Shown here: piece after piece, positions 1 through 7,853 of the stretch | Position numbering within the stretch: position 1 is the stretch's first letter | How the letters are laid out: each line of letters begins with the position of its first letter | Source: Sphingomonas japonica | Lineage (GTDB): Bacteria; Pseudomonadota; Alphaproteobacteria; Sphingomonadales; Sphingomonadaceae | Reading direction: 5' to 3' | Length of the DNA: 64,000 nt | Assembly: GCF_006346325.1 (NCBI RefSeq) | Contig: NZ_VDYR01000001.1 | Span: 1,860,001-1,924,000 of the forward strand | Made by a program: the position numbers and the translations under genes | The notes under the pieces: generated by a model | What the model was told of the DNA's origin: nothing | Databases searched by the model: none | What the model saw: only the letters and a program-made list of their open reading frames with translations

Positions 1-237
1 GCCGACTTCAACCACCTCGCCGGTATTCTCATGGCCCATCAGCATGCCTCCAGGGGCTGCAAAGCGGCCATTGTAGATGTGCAGATCGCTGCCGCAGATG
101 TTCGTCGTCACGATCTTGAGGATGACGCCGTGTTCGATCTTCCTACCCTGCGGGTCCTGGAGTTTTGGATAGTCCTGGTTCTGCAGCGCCATCTTGTGGG
201 GCTCCAAGAACGTGATGGCGCGATTGCCTGCTGGCAT
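1..237 (-). CDS. fdhA: Formaldehyde dehydrogenase, glutathione-independent, zinc-dependent ADH family (partial, 5' end only)
   Basis: This is the first 79 codons of a gene that runs off the left edge. The protein begins MPAGNRAITFLEPHKM and contains ICGSDLH and MGHENTGEV, the catalytic-zinc cysteine and GHE region of medium-chain alcohol dehydrogenases. The wording KIEHGVILKIVTTNICGSD is characteristic of the glutathione-independent formaldehyde dehydrogenase branch (NAD-dependent oxidation of formaldehyde to formate). The ATG at 237 has a good GAGGAG ribosome site 8 bases upstream. A perfect TTGAC-N4-GTCAA box lies 68 bases upstream of the start, so expression may follow an FNR/FixK-type regulator. 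The aldo/keto reductase gene lies upstream on the same strand. Confidence 0.85.
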   Translation of the reverse strand, partial: MPAGNRAITFLEPHKMALQNQDYPKLQDPQGRKIEHGVILKIVTTNICGSDLHIYNGRFAAPGGMLMGHENTGEVVEVG

Positions 238-305
238 GACTTGACTCCTCGATCTGGCACGATGCCCCGCTTTGATCGAGAGTAAGCTGTCGGAATCGCC
301 GCGCC

Positions 306-319
306 TTGACGGTCGTCAA
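306..319 (-). promoter_or_regulatory. FNR/FixK-type box upstream of fdhA
   Basis: TTGACGGTCGTCAA is a perfect 14-bp inverted repeat fitting TTGA-N6-TCAA. It is centred about 75 bases before the fdhA ATG. A possible -10 hexamer TTACTC (280-285) lies about 20 bases downstream, the spacing expected of a class II (-41.5) activator site. It is one of four such boxes in the first 6.1 kb. Confidence 0.55.
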
Positions 320-343
320 TCGGGAAACAGAACCATGGCACCG

Positions 344-1225
344 TCACAGCATCGGCAGGCTGCGGGGGCGTGGACCGCGCGGGAACGCGGCGTCGATGCG
401 GTCGATCTCGGCCGGCGACAGTGCGATGGCGGCTGCCCCGGCATTCTCCTCGACATGCGCGATCGTCGAAGCTTTGGGAATCGCGAACACCGCGGGGCGA
501 CTGAGCAGAAACGCCAGCGCGATCTGGCGTGCGGTGGCGTCGTGCGCCTCGGCGATCTCGGCAAGCAGGCGGCCGCCCGACGTGGCCGGTCCGGGAAAGT
601 CGCCATGCCCGAACGGGCTGTAGGCGGTGACGGCCAGGCCGTGCTGCTCGCACCACGGCAACACGCGATGTTCGACCGCGCGTTCCTGCAGATGGTAGAG
701 CACCTGGTTGCAGACGAGTTCCGATCCGCCGGCGATCCGCCATGCCTCCGCTAGGTCCGGCGCGTCGAAGTTGCTGACGCCGTAGGAGAGGATCTTGCCC
801 GCATCACGCAGCGCCTCGAACGCCGCGAAGGTTTCTTCCAACGGGTATAATCCGCGCCAGTGCAGCAAATAGCAATCCAGCCGGTCGGTCTTGAGGCGCG
901 CGAGCGAGCGCTCGCAGGCGATCATCGTTCCCCTGCGGGAGGCGTTCTGCGGCAGCACCTTGGAAACCAGGAACAGTTCGTCGCGCCTGCCCGCAATGGC
1001 GTCGCCGACCAGCGTCTCGGCAGCGCCGGCGCCGTACATCTCGGCCGTATCGATATGGTTCATTCCCAGGTCGATGCCGCGTCGCAATGCCGCGATCACG
1101 GCGGTCGGGTCGCCGTCCTCGATATACCAGGTGCCTTGCCCGATGGTGCCGATGTTCCGCTGCAGCGGACCAAATGGCCGTTGCGGGACGCCCGACTCGG
1201 CGCGGCGCGGAGTTTCATGCGGCAT
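344..1225 (-). CDS. Aldo/keto reductase
   Basis: A 293-residue NAD(P)H-dependent carbonyl reductase of the AKR TIM-barrel superfamily. The full catalytic tetrad is visible: D59 and Y64 (HIDTAEMYG), K89 (LVSKVLP) and H122 (YLLHWRG). The C-terminal IPKAS motif contacts the cofactor phosphate in this family. An upstream in-frame ATG at 1264 would add 13 residues, but the ATG at 1225 has GGAGG six bases ahead and matches the family N-terminus, so I chose it. A TTGAT-N4-GTCAA box and a TATCAT -10 element precede the gene. The natural substrate cannot be read from the sequence; nearby formaldehyde dehydrogenase suggests aldehyde detoxification. Confidence 0.9.
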   Translation of the reverse strand: MPHETPRRAESGVPQRPFGPLQRNIGTIGQGTWYIEDGDPTAVIAALRRGIDLGMNHIDTAEMYGAGAAETLVGDAIAGRRDELFLVSKVLPQNASRRGTMIACERSLARLKTDRLDCYLLHWRGLYPLEETFAAFEALRDAGKILSYGVSNFDAPDLAEAWRIAGGSELVCNQVLYHLQERAVEHRVLPWCEQHGLAVTAYSPFGHGDFPGPATSGGRLLAEIAEAHDATARQIALAFLLSRPAVFAIPKASTIAHVEENAGAAAIALSPAEIDRIDAAFPRGPRPRSLPML

Positions 1226-1296
1226 GGCAGCCTCCGTTGCGGCGCAGGATGCGCGCATGGTCACGCCATGATACCGGCTGTCGCGATCTTTACGAA

Positions 1297-1310
1297 TTGA
1301 TCCCCGTCAA
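1297..1310 (-). promoter_or_regulatory. FNR/FixK-type box upstream of the aldo/keto reductase
   Basis: TTGATCCCCGTCAA fits TTGAT-N4-GTCAA, with TTGA and TCAA half-sites. On the minus strand it is followed 23 bases later by TATCAT (forward 1268-1273), a near-consensus -10. This geometry puts the box near -41.5 relative to a start site around 1262, 37 bases before the ATG. It is the best-looking member of the four-site set. Confidence 0.6.
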
Positions 1311-1334
1311 TGCGATGGCAACACGCGGTCGACG

Positions 1335-2792
1335 CTAGGCGCAGTTCCCGTCGAGCTGGGTCAGCAAGCGCCGCGCACTCCATCCCTCGCGCAGGATCAG
1401 GCCGCGGTCGAGCAGAGTGTGGAACTCGGATTCGTCCATTGGCTGGGCAAAGAGATAGCCCTGGCCGATCGAGCAGCCGAGGGTGCGCATGATTGCGCGC
1501 TCGGTCTCGGTTTCGATCCCCTCCGCGACGACACGGATGTCCAGCGCCGCCCCGAGCTTGACGATGGTTTCCACGATGACCCGCTTGGCGGCGCTATGCG
1601 CGACGCCGTGCACGAAGCTGCGATCGATCTTGATCTCGCTCATCGGGAAATTCTCGAGATAGCGCAGGTTGGAATAGCCGGTCCCGAAGTCGTCGATCGA
1701 AAGCCCGACGCCGAGGAAGCGGAGCTCTGCGAACGCTGCGCGAATGTGCGCGGGTTCATCGATCATGAGATTTTCGGTGAGCTCCAAGGTCAGCCAATCG
1801 GCTCGGCACCCGGTTTCGTCGATGATCTGGGCGACAAAGCGCGCCATGTCGCGTTGCGTGAACTCCAGCACCGATGCGTTGAAGGCGAAACGGATCGGCA
1901 CGCGGCGGTCGCAATTGATCCGTGCCGCGAGCGTCGCCAGCGTTCGCAGGCCCCAGGCGCCGATGTCGAGGATGATGCCGGTTTCCTCGGCGATGCCGAT
2001 GAACCGGCTTGGCGGCTGCAGGCCGAACGTCGGGTGGTTCCACCGCAACAGCCCCTCCGCGCCGACCAGATCGCCGGTGCCGAGATCGAATTGCGGCTGA
2101 TAGTGAAAGAGGAGTTCCTGGTTCGAGATGGCGGTCTGCAATTCGCCGGCAAGGCGCAGGCGGTTGCGGGCTTCGCGTTCGTCCGCCGCCGCAAAGGCGC
2201 GCGGCTCGTGGCACGCGGTTCCCTTCGATCGCTGAAGCGCCGCGCCAGCCTGCCGGACGAGCTGGAGTGGATCGCCGCTGACGCAATCGGTCGCGAAGCC
2301 GGCGGCGAACTGCACCGTCAACGACGCCCCGGGAAGCAGGAAGCGCGGCTTCATCAGATCCACGACATTGTCGACCATTGCGCCGGCGAAGCTCGGATCG
2401 TCGATCTCGAAGGCGAGCGCGAAGACGTTGCCGTCGGTCCGCGCCACGGCGAGCGCGGGCAGCGTCGACAGCCGCGCGGCGGCCGCGCACAGCAGGGCAT
2501 CGCCGATATCATAGCCGAAGCCGCTGTTCACGTCGTTGAAGCGAAGGATATCGACCTTGACGATCAGCAGCGTCGTCGCCGTCAGGCGATCGATCGCCGC
2601 CAGCCGATCAAGCAGTCCATAACGGTCGAGCAGGCCGGTCAGGCGATCGACGCTTGCGAGGGACGGCGCTTCCGGGATCAGGACCGCGGAAGCGATCGCA
2701 GGGAGCGCGGTTTGCGTCGCGCGCTTGCCATGCAACGACGACCGCATCGGTTTGCACACCGTGCGCGGACTTGGATACCGACCGCCACGCAT
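1335..2792 (-). CDS. GGDEF-EAL protein with degenerate GGDEF, likely cyclic-di-GMP phosphodiesterase
   Basis: A 485-residue cytoplasmic protein with a GGDEF-like domain (about residues 45-205) and an EAL domain (about 220-470). The GGDEF signature is replaced by TDGN, so synthesis of c-di-GMP is unlikely. The EAL domain keeps its key features: EGLLRW (EAL motif), FNASVLEF, ELTENLM, DDFGTGYSNL, KIDRSF, VVAEGIET and GQGYLFAQP, so hydrolysis of c-di-GMP is expected. There is no obvious sensor or membrane segment. The start at 2792 has GGAGG six bases upstream; another ATG at 2861 has no such support. The GGDEF remnant may act as a GTP-sensing regulatory domain, as known for other tandem proteins. 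Confidence 0.85.
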   Translation of the reverse strand: MRGGRYPSPRTVCKPMRSSLHGKRATQTALPAIASAVLIPEAPSLASVDRLTGLLDRYGLLDRLAAIDRLTATTLLIVKVDILRFNDVNSGFGYDIGDALLCAAAARLSTLPALAVARTDGNVFALAFEIDDPSFAGAMVDNVVDLMKPRFLLPGASLTVQFAAGFATDCVSGDPLQLVRQAGAALQRSKGTACHEPRAFAAADEREARNRLRLAGELQTAISNQELLFHYQPQFDLGTGDLVGAEGLLRWNHPTFGLQPPSRFIGIAEETGIILDIGAWGLRTLATLAARINCDRRVPIRFAFNASVLEFTQRDMARFVAQIIDETGCRADWLTLELTENLMIDEPAHIRAAFAELRFLGVGLSIDDFGTGYSNLRYLENFPMSEIKIDRSFVHGVAHSAAKRVIVETIVKLGAALDIRVVAEGIETETERAIMRTLGCSIGQGYLFAQPMDESEFHTLLDRGLILREGWSARRLLTQLDGNCA

Positions 2793-3085
2793 TATCGCCC
2801 TCCGGCCCCTGCGGTGTGACGTCGGGCCCGGCCACCAGGCGGCGCGTCGCCGATCCGGCATTTATCCCCATATATCGTCGGCATCTCGTGCTCGGCCTTC
2901 CGATGGCTTCCGGCCGCGGGCGGGTGTCGCTACCCTGTGCAGCGCACCTTGGCGTGCCGGCGCAGCGGCCGTGCCCGATCAAAGCTCGCTTCTCGACCCG
3001 TGGCAGGAGCAGATTAGATGATGTCGCCTCCGGTCCGGATGATGGAACTTGGGCGCACCCGCTTCAACGCCGACAGCGCGACACT

Positions 3086-4081
3086 TCAGGACAAAGCGGC
3101 GTCACTTTCATCATGCCTGGCGCCCATGCCGGTCGTCTGGAACCGCCGGCGATAGTCGAGCGGCGTGAGGTTCAGCCTGCGCAGGAAGGCGCGCCTCAGC
3201 GTCGCGGTCGATCCGAAGCCCGCGGCATGGGCGATCATCTTCAGGGGAGCGGCGCCGTCTTCGAGCAGATGGCGGGCGATGTCGATCCGGGTAAGCTCGA
3301 CATAATCGGCCGGGCGCAGGCCCAGATCGGCGTGGAACAGCCGCGACAAATGGCGCGGACTGACGCGGGCCGCCCCCGCCAGCGCCGCCAGGCCGAGGTC
3401 GGCGCCAGGGTGTTCGAGGATATGCAGCCTGACCCGGTCGATCGGGCTGCTTCCCGCCGCTTGCGCCGTCAGCGCCGTACTGAACTGCGACTGTCCGCCG
3501 GGCCGCTTCAGAAACACCACCAGCCGACGGGCCACCCAAAGCGCCAGATCGCGCCCGTGATCCTCCTCGATCAGTGAAAAGGCGAGGTCGATCGCCGCGG
3601 TTACCCCGGCCGAACTGAACACCGGCCCGTCGCGGACGAAGATGCGGTCGGGTTCGACGAGGATATCGGGATGCTCGGCGGCGAGGCGCTCGGCATATTG
3701 CCAGTGGGTGGTGACGCGCCGCCCCGCCAACAGCCCGGCGCGCGCCACGAGGAAAGCGCCCGTGCAGGTCGAGCCGTAGCGCCGCGCCTGCGCCGCCTGT
3801 TCGCGCAGCCACCGGTTCACGTCGTCGCTCTGCTGCGCCGGCTCGCCATAGGGACCGGCGACGATCAGCGTGTCAGCGGGCTCGCTCGCGTCGTGTATGC
3901 CGACATCGGGAACGAATCGCACGCCCGACGCCGCCGCGGCGACGGTTCCATGTTCGGTCACTAGTTGGACGCGGTACGGCGACCCGGGGCGCATCTTGCA
4001 GTTCGCCTCGAACAGCGCATCGCACACGCCGGCGATCTCGAGCAGATGAACATTGTCAGGGACAAAGATCGTCACCAGCAT
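3086..4081 (-). CDS. GlxA-type transcriptional regulator (DJ-1/PfpI domain plus AraC HTH)
   Basis: A 331-residue regulator with an N-terminal class I amidotransferase-like (DJ-1/PfpI) domain (residues 1-190) and a C-terminal AraC/XylS double helix-turn-helix (about 205-315, with LAGAARVSPRHLSRLF and AAGFGSTATLRRAF). C106 in STCTGAF sits at the nucleophile elbow of the DJ-1 fold. The start has GGAGG seven bases upstream. No target gene is evident; it is divergent from the flavoprotein gene at 4297. The 293 bases between 2793 and 3085 hold no gene I can support. Confidence 0.88.
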   Translation of the reverse strand: MLVTIFVPDNVHLLEIAGVCDALFEANCKMRPGSPYRVQLVTEHGTVAAAASGVRFVPDVGIHDASEPADTLIVAGPYGEPAQQSDDVNRWLREQAAQARRYGSTCTGAFLVARAGLLAGRRVTTHWQYAERLAAEHPDILVEPDRIFVRDGPVFSSAGVTAAIDLAFSLIEEDHGRDLALWVARRLVVFLKRPGGQSQFSTALTAQAAGSSPIDRVRLHILEHPGADLGLAALAGAARVSPRHLSRLFHADLGLRPADYVELTRIDIARHLLEDGAAPLKMIAHAAGFGSTATLRRAFLRRLNLTPLDYRRRFQTTGMGARHDESDAALS

Positions 4082-4235
4082 GATACGCCCTCCGCTTCAT
4101 CCCCTATGGTAATCCTCTCTCCTGCGGATTGCTGGAAAATCCGTTAGCCTCGGCCGTCAGGTGTCTGCCGTTCCCCGGGTTGGCTCGGCAGGTGTCGTCG
4201 CACCTCCATCCTGTCGCGGCTCGCCGCTCCCCGCC

Positions 4236-4249
4236 TTGACGACCGTCAT
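4236..4249 (+). promoter_or_regulatory. FNR/FixK-type box upstream of the cNMP-flavoprotein gene
   Basis: TTGACGACCGTCAT matches TTGAC-N4-GTCAA with one mismatch in the right half. CATGAT, a usable -10, follows after exactly 22 bases (4272-4277). That element overlaps the upstream ATG at 4273, which therefore cannot be the start; the ATG at 4297 then sits just downstream of the inferred transcription start. Confidence 0.5.
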
Positions 4250-4296
4250 TCCGTGCGCCGCGAGAGCGGCGCATGATGTCCGGCGGGAGACGTGCG

Positions 4297-6045
4297 ATGG
4301 CGGCGCCGGCAACGAAGATGATCGAGAACCGGCGCGAGCAGATCCTGCCCGTCCTTTCACAAAGCGAGCGCGAGCGGCTCAAGCGCTTCGGCGACATCGC
4401 GCATTTCGCCAAGGGGCAGTACCTCGCGACCACTGGCGAAAACGTGCCCGGCATGTACGTGATCCTGTCCGGCCACGTCGTGGTGCGCGAGCGGCACGGC
4501 GTCGCGGACAGCGATCTCACCCGGCTCGATCCGGGTATGTTCCTTGCCGACATGGCGCAGCTGGCGGGTCAACCGTCGCTGGTCGATGCGATCGCGGAAG
4601 AAGCCGTCGAGGCCATTTTGGTGCCGAGTCACCGCTTGCGCGCGCTCGTCGTCACCGATGCCGCTCTAGGGGAAACGATCATGCGCGCGCTGATCCTGCG
4701 CCGCGCGCTGCTGCTAGATCTCGGCGCCGGCGGGCTCGTGCTGGTCGGGCGTCGCAGTTTGGGCAGGATCGTGCGGTTGCAGAACTTCCTGCTGCGCAAC
4801 GCCTTTCCGCACCAGCTCCTCGATCCGGAAGAGCATGGCGAGGCAGACGACATGCTCCACCGATTCAACATCACCCCCGACAAGCTGCCGGTGGTGATCT
4901 GCCCGTCGGGCGAAGTGCTGATCGATCCCGACGAAGCGGCTGTCGCGCGCTGCATCGGCTTGCTGCACGATATCGATCCGGCGCAGATCTATGATCTGGC
5001 GATCGTCGGTGCAGGTCCGTCCGGCCTCGCGGCGGCGCTCTACGCGTCGTCGGAAGGGCTGCGCGTGCTGCTGCTGGAAAGCAGCGTGTTCGGCGGGCAG
5101 GCGGGAGCATCCGCTAGGATCGAGAATTACCTGGGCTTTCCGACCGGCATCTCGGGCCGGGCGCTGGCCGGCCGCGCCTATGCCCAGGCGCAGAAGTTCG
5201 GGGCGGAGATGCTGCTGGCGGCCCGTGCCGCCGGGCTGGAGGGCTACGACGCCGCGCGCCTCCGACTGACAGTCGCCGACAACCAGCCGGCCACCGCGCG
5301 CGCGATCGCCATCGCTACCGGCGCGCGCTACCGCCGGCCGGCGATCCCCGGCATCGAGCGGTTCGAGGGGTCGTGCCTGCATTACTGGGCGACGCCGGTC
5401 GAGGCCCGGCTGTGCCACGGCGAAGAGATCGTGCTCGTCGGCGGCGGCAACTCCGCCGGGCAGGCCGCAGTCTATCTCTCCGGGCAGGTACGATGCGTGC
5501 GCATGCTGGTCCGCGGCAAGAGTCTCGCGGAATCGATGTCGCGCTACCTGATCGATCGGATCGAGGCCATTCCCAACATCGACCTGCGGTTGCAGGCGAC
5601 CGTCACCGGCCTGAAGGGAAGCGCAGGGCAGCTGCGCGAAGTCACGTGGCACGAGGAAGCGACCGGGCGCGACCTGAGACGCCCCATCCGCCACCTGTTC
5701 GTGTTCATCGGCGCGGATCCGGGCACGGAATGGCTGCAAGGATCGGGCGTCCGGCTCGACAATCGCGGCTTCATCATGACCGGGGACCAGCTCGCCGAAG
5801 GCCGCCGTCAGTTCGAGACCAGCCTCGACGGCGTGTTCGCGATCGGCGACGTGCGTTCGGGGTCGACCAAGCGCGTCGCCGCGGCGGTTGGCGAGGGCGC
5901 GCAGCTGGTGCAGATCATCCACGGATATCTGGAGGAGGGGGCGGCCCGGGATCGTGAAGAGTCGGTGTCGCGGCGCGCGATAGGACCGCCGGCGCCTGCC
6001 GAAGCAGGACGAGGACCGCGCCTGTCGCCAAGCCGCCGGAAGTGA
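4297..6045 (+). CDS. Cyclic-nucleotide-binding domain fused to thioredoxin-reductase-like FAD oxidoreductase
   Basis: A 582-residue fusion. Residues about 15-140 form a cNMP-binding (Crp-type) beta-roll (GQYLATTGENVPGMYVILSG). About 155-235 resembles a glutaredoxin/thioredoxin-like segment without a CxxC. About 234-560 is a thioredoxin-reductase-type flavoprotein with FAD motif IVGAGPSGLAAALYASS and NAD(P)H motif LVGGGNSAGQAAVYLS. The place of the CATC redox disulfide reads CLHYWATP, so it is not a classical thioredoxin reductase; as far as I know related cNMP-linked proteins also lack it. The ATG at 4297 has GGGAGA upstream and agrees with the promoter geometry; the ATGATG at 4273 is part of the likely -10. 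Substrate unknown. A box overlapping its stop codon serves the DsbA-like gene that follows. Confidence 0.85.
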   Translation: MAAPATKMIENRREQILPVLSQSERERLKRFGDIAHFAKGQYLATTGENVPGMYVILSGHVVVRERHGVADSDLTRLDPGMFLADMAQLAGQPSLVDAIAEEAVEAILVPSHRLRALVVTDAALGETIMRALILRRALLLDLGAGGLVLVGRRSLGRIVRLQNFLLRNAFPHQLLDPEEHGEADDMLHRFNITPDKLPVVICPSGEVLIDPDEAAVARCIGLLHDIDPAQIYDLAIVGAGPSGLAAALYASSEGLRVLLLESSVFGGQAGASARIENYLGFPTGISGRALAGRAYAQAQKFGAEMLLAARAAGLEGYDAARLRLTVADNQPATARAIAIATGARYRRPAIPGIERFEGSCLHYWATPVEARLCHGEEIVLVGGGNSAGQAAVYLSGQVRCVRMLVRGKSLAESMSRYLIDRIEAIPNIDLRLQATVTGLKGSAGQLREVTWHEEATGRDLRRPIRHLFVFIGADPGTEWLQGSGVRLDNRGFIMTGDQLAEGRRQFETSLDGVFAIGDVRSGSTKRVAAAVGEGAQLVQIIHGYLEEGAARDREESVSRRAIGPPAPAEAGRGPRLSPSRRK

Positions 6046-6055
6046 CGACGGTCAA
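6042..6055 (+). promoter_or_regulatory. FNR/FixK-type box upstream of the DsbA-like gene
   Basis: GTGACGACGGTCAA fits the inverted repeat TTGAC-N4-GTCAA with one mismatch in the left half. It overlaps the stop codon of the preceding gene and ends 63 bases before the ATG at 6119, like the other boxes in this region. The -10 candidate is weak (around 6078-6083). Confidence 0.4.
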
Positions 6056-6118
6056 GGCTTAACGCGGAATCGACGCCCAAGGTACTGGACGCAAATTCGC
6101 TCGGGAGGAGTCCAGCTC

Positions 6119-6679
6119 ATGCAGACGATTCTGCCGCCGCTATCGATCGAGGATCATGTTCGGGGTGACCCGAATGCCACCGTCACGCTGATCGAATATG
6201 GCGACTATCAATGTCCGTATAGCGCCTTGGCCGAACCGGTGATCACCCAGATCCTGCGGCGGCATGCCGGCGTGCGGCAAGCCTTCCGTCATTTTCCGCT
6301 GGTGAGTATTCACGACCTGGCGAAACTTGCCGCCGAAACGGCGGAGTTTGCCGCACATCGTGGCGGTTTCTGGCCGATGCACAAGGCGCTCATGGCGCAA
6401 TCCGCAAGGCTCAGCATCCCGTTGCTCCTGCGCCTCGCCAGCGAACGGGGGCTTTCGCCGGACGCGCTGCAGGACGCGCTGTTCAGCGGCAGGTTCGCGG
6501 CAAAGGTCGGGCATGATTTCGCGCGTGGCATGCTGAAAAGCGTCGATGGCACGCCGACGCTCTTCATCAACGGCAAACGCTATGTCGGGCCGATGACGAT
6601 TGGCGCCTTGGGCGCAGCGGTCGATGCCGCGCGTGGTTCGACAATCCCGGTGAAGCCGCGATTGCGTGTCGTGGCTTGA
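6119..6679 (+). CDS. DsbA-family thioredoxin-fold protein with a monothiol CPYS active site
   Basis: A 186-residue protein of the DsbA/thioredoxin_4 family. The redox motif is C32-P-Y-S35 rather than CPxC, so the resolving cysteine is absent. The cis-proline loop is intact (VDGTPTLFINGKRYVG). There is no signal peptide, so it should act in the cytoplasm. A strong GGGAGGAG ribosome site precedes the ATG. A monothiol site favours glutathionylation-type or isomerase chemistry over disulfide transfer, but this is inference. Its promoter carries an FNR-type box shared with neighbouring genes. Confidence 0.85.
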   Translation: MQTILPPLSIEDHVRGDPNATVTLIEYGDYQCPYSALAEPVITQILRRHAGVRQAFRHFPLVSIHDLAKLAAETAEFAAHRGGFWPMHKALMAQSARLSIPLLLRLASERGLSPDALQDALFSGRFAAKVGHDFARGMLKSVDGTPTLFINGKRYVGPMTIGALGAAVDAARGSTIPVKPRLRVVA

Positions 6680-6724
6680 CACCTTGTCGGTCTCCAGCGT
6701 CGCCGGGAGCCGAGAGTTTCGTTG

Positions 6725-7579
6725 CTAATGGTTTGCAGCGCGAAGGCCGCCGGGGGTATGCCGCTTGACGGCCATCAGTGGCGCCGCGGGCAATGCAAGC
6801 GTCAGCAGCCTTATCGCTTCGACCATGGTGCGCACGCCCAGGCGCCTTACGGCACGCTCGCGGTGGACCTCGATCGTGCGGACGCTGAGGCCGAGTTCGA
6901 AGGCAATGCTTTTGGTCGCAACGCCGTCGGCGACCATCGAAAGGACCTGCTGTTCGCGCGGAGACAGCGATGCGACGCGGCTGGCGCCATCGAGCGCATC
7001 GGGGCTGTCATTGGTCAGGTGGGTCTCGATCACCGACCATCGGTCGTTTTGCCTTGCCAGCGCAACTTCATGTGCGCGAACGACGTCGAGAATGTCCCCC
7101 GCCTTGCACGCGGAAAGCGGGTAGGTGCACAAAAGCGAGATCGGCTTGTCCGCGATCACCTCGTTCAAATAATTCTCATATTCCATGAACGCCTGCCAAT
7201 CGCGCTGCTGCAGCCAGCAGGTGTGACCGCTGGCGGACAAGCCGGCATGATTATGGGCCAGGGCCTCAGCCAGTTTCTCGTGCCATAGCGCCACCATCGA
7301 CCCGCCTTCGAAGCCGTCGCCTTGCAGATACATGTCGGTGGCGGAATGCAGTTCGACGCCCTGGCGCGCAAGCGGATCGGCATTCATGCCGTCGGGCTTG
7401 ACCCACAGGCACTGGTCGCCTCGCCGCGCACCGGCGGCGCAGAACTGGCTGACCAGGTCTAGCAGGTCGTCCTCGGTCTCATAAAAGGCGCAAATGTGCG
7501 TCCCGTGGCAGATGGCCGCCAACACCGCATCATAGGGCGGCTCTGCCCCAACGGGCTTCGGCTCTTTGCTCTGCGGCAT
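6725..7579 (-). CDS. MEDS-domain LuxR-type transcriptional regulator (DcmR-like sensor)
   Basis: A 284-residue regulator. Residues about 15-190 match the MEDS domain (methanogen/methylotroph DcmR sensory domain; HGTHICAFYETEDDLLDLVSQF and following). Residues about 210-265 are a LuxR-type helix-turn-helix (LSPREQQVLSMVADG, then SVRTIEVHRERAVRRLGV). MEDS domains are thought to bind C1 or hydrocarbon ligands; the signal is not known here. ATG 7579 is preferred over an adjacent TTG at 7582. It is divergent from the Crp/Fnr gene, and a perfect GTCGCGA-TT-TCGCGAC palindrome lies 24 bases upstream. Confidence 0.85.
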   Translation of the reverse strand: MPQSKEPKPVGAEPPYDAVLAAICHGTHICAFYETEDDLLDLVSQFCAAGARRGDQCLWVKPDGMNADPLARQGVELHSATDMYLQGDGFEGGSMVALWHEKLAEALAHNHAGLSASGHTCWLQQRDWQAFMEYENYLNEVIADKPISLLCTYPLSACKAGDILDVVRAHEVALARQNDRWSVIETHLTNDSPDALDGASRVASLSPREQQVLSMVADGVATKSIAFELGLSVRTIEVHRERAVRRLGVRTMVEAIRLLTLALPAAPLMAVKRHTPGGLRAANH

Positions 7580-7602
7580 CAAGGGGCAACCAATGCGCTG
7601 GT

Positions 7603-7618
7603 GTCGCGATTTCGCGAC
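7603..7618. promoter_or_regulatory. Inverted repeat upstream of the MEDS-LuxR gene
   Basis: GTCGCGATTTCGCGAC is a perfect palindrome with 7-bp arms in the 274-base divergent region 7580-7853. It is a candidate operator, perhaps autoregulatory. The same region also holds GTGGAATCCAC (7783-7793) and a GCACG...CGTGC hairpin near 7806. None of these is an FNR box, and no gene fits in the region. Confidence 0.35.
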
Positions 7619-7853
7619 GGACTTTACGGTATCAGTCTTTAGGGGGGCTGGCGCGTGATATCTTCACGAGCGGCCAAGTATTTCTCGAAACCGTTCCGAC
7701 GACCGTGCGTGATGCCCCCGGGCAGGCTAGCGACGCCCCTTCGTGGTCTCACGCATCGCGGTCCGGTGTGAAAATCCATGTAGTGGAATCCACAAATGGC
7801 TGCAGGCACGTTCGTCGTGCAACGTGTTCCTGACACATCGCAGCGAGGGACCT

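Noticed and set aside
1419..2819. A 466-codon plus-strand open frame
   Set aside because: Antisense to the GGDEF-EAL gene, whose motifs are unmistakable on the minus strand.
7690..7715. CCGACGACCGTGCG in the MEDS/Crp divergent region
   Set aside because: It shares GACGACCGT with the boxes but has no TTGA or TCAA half-site.
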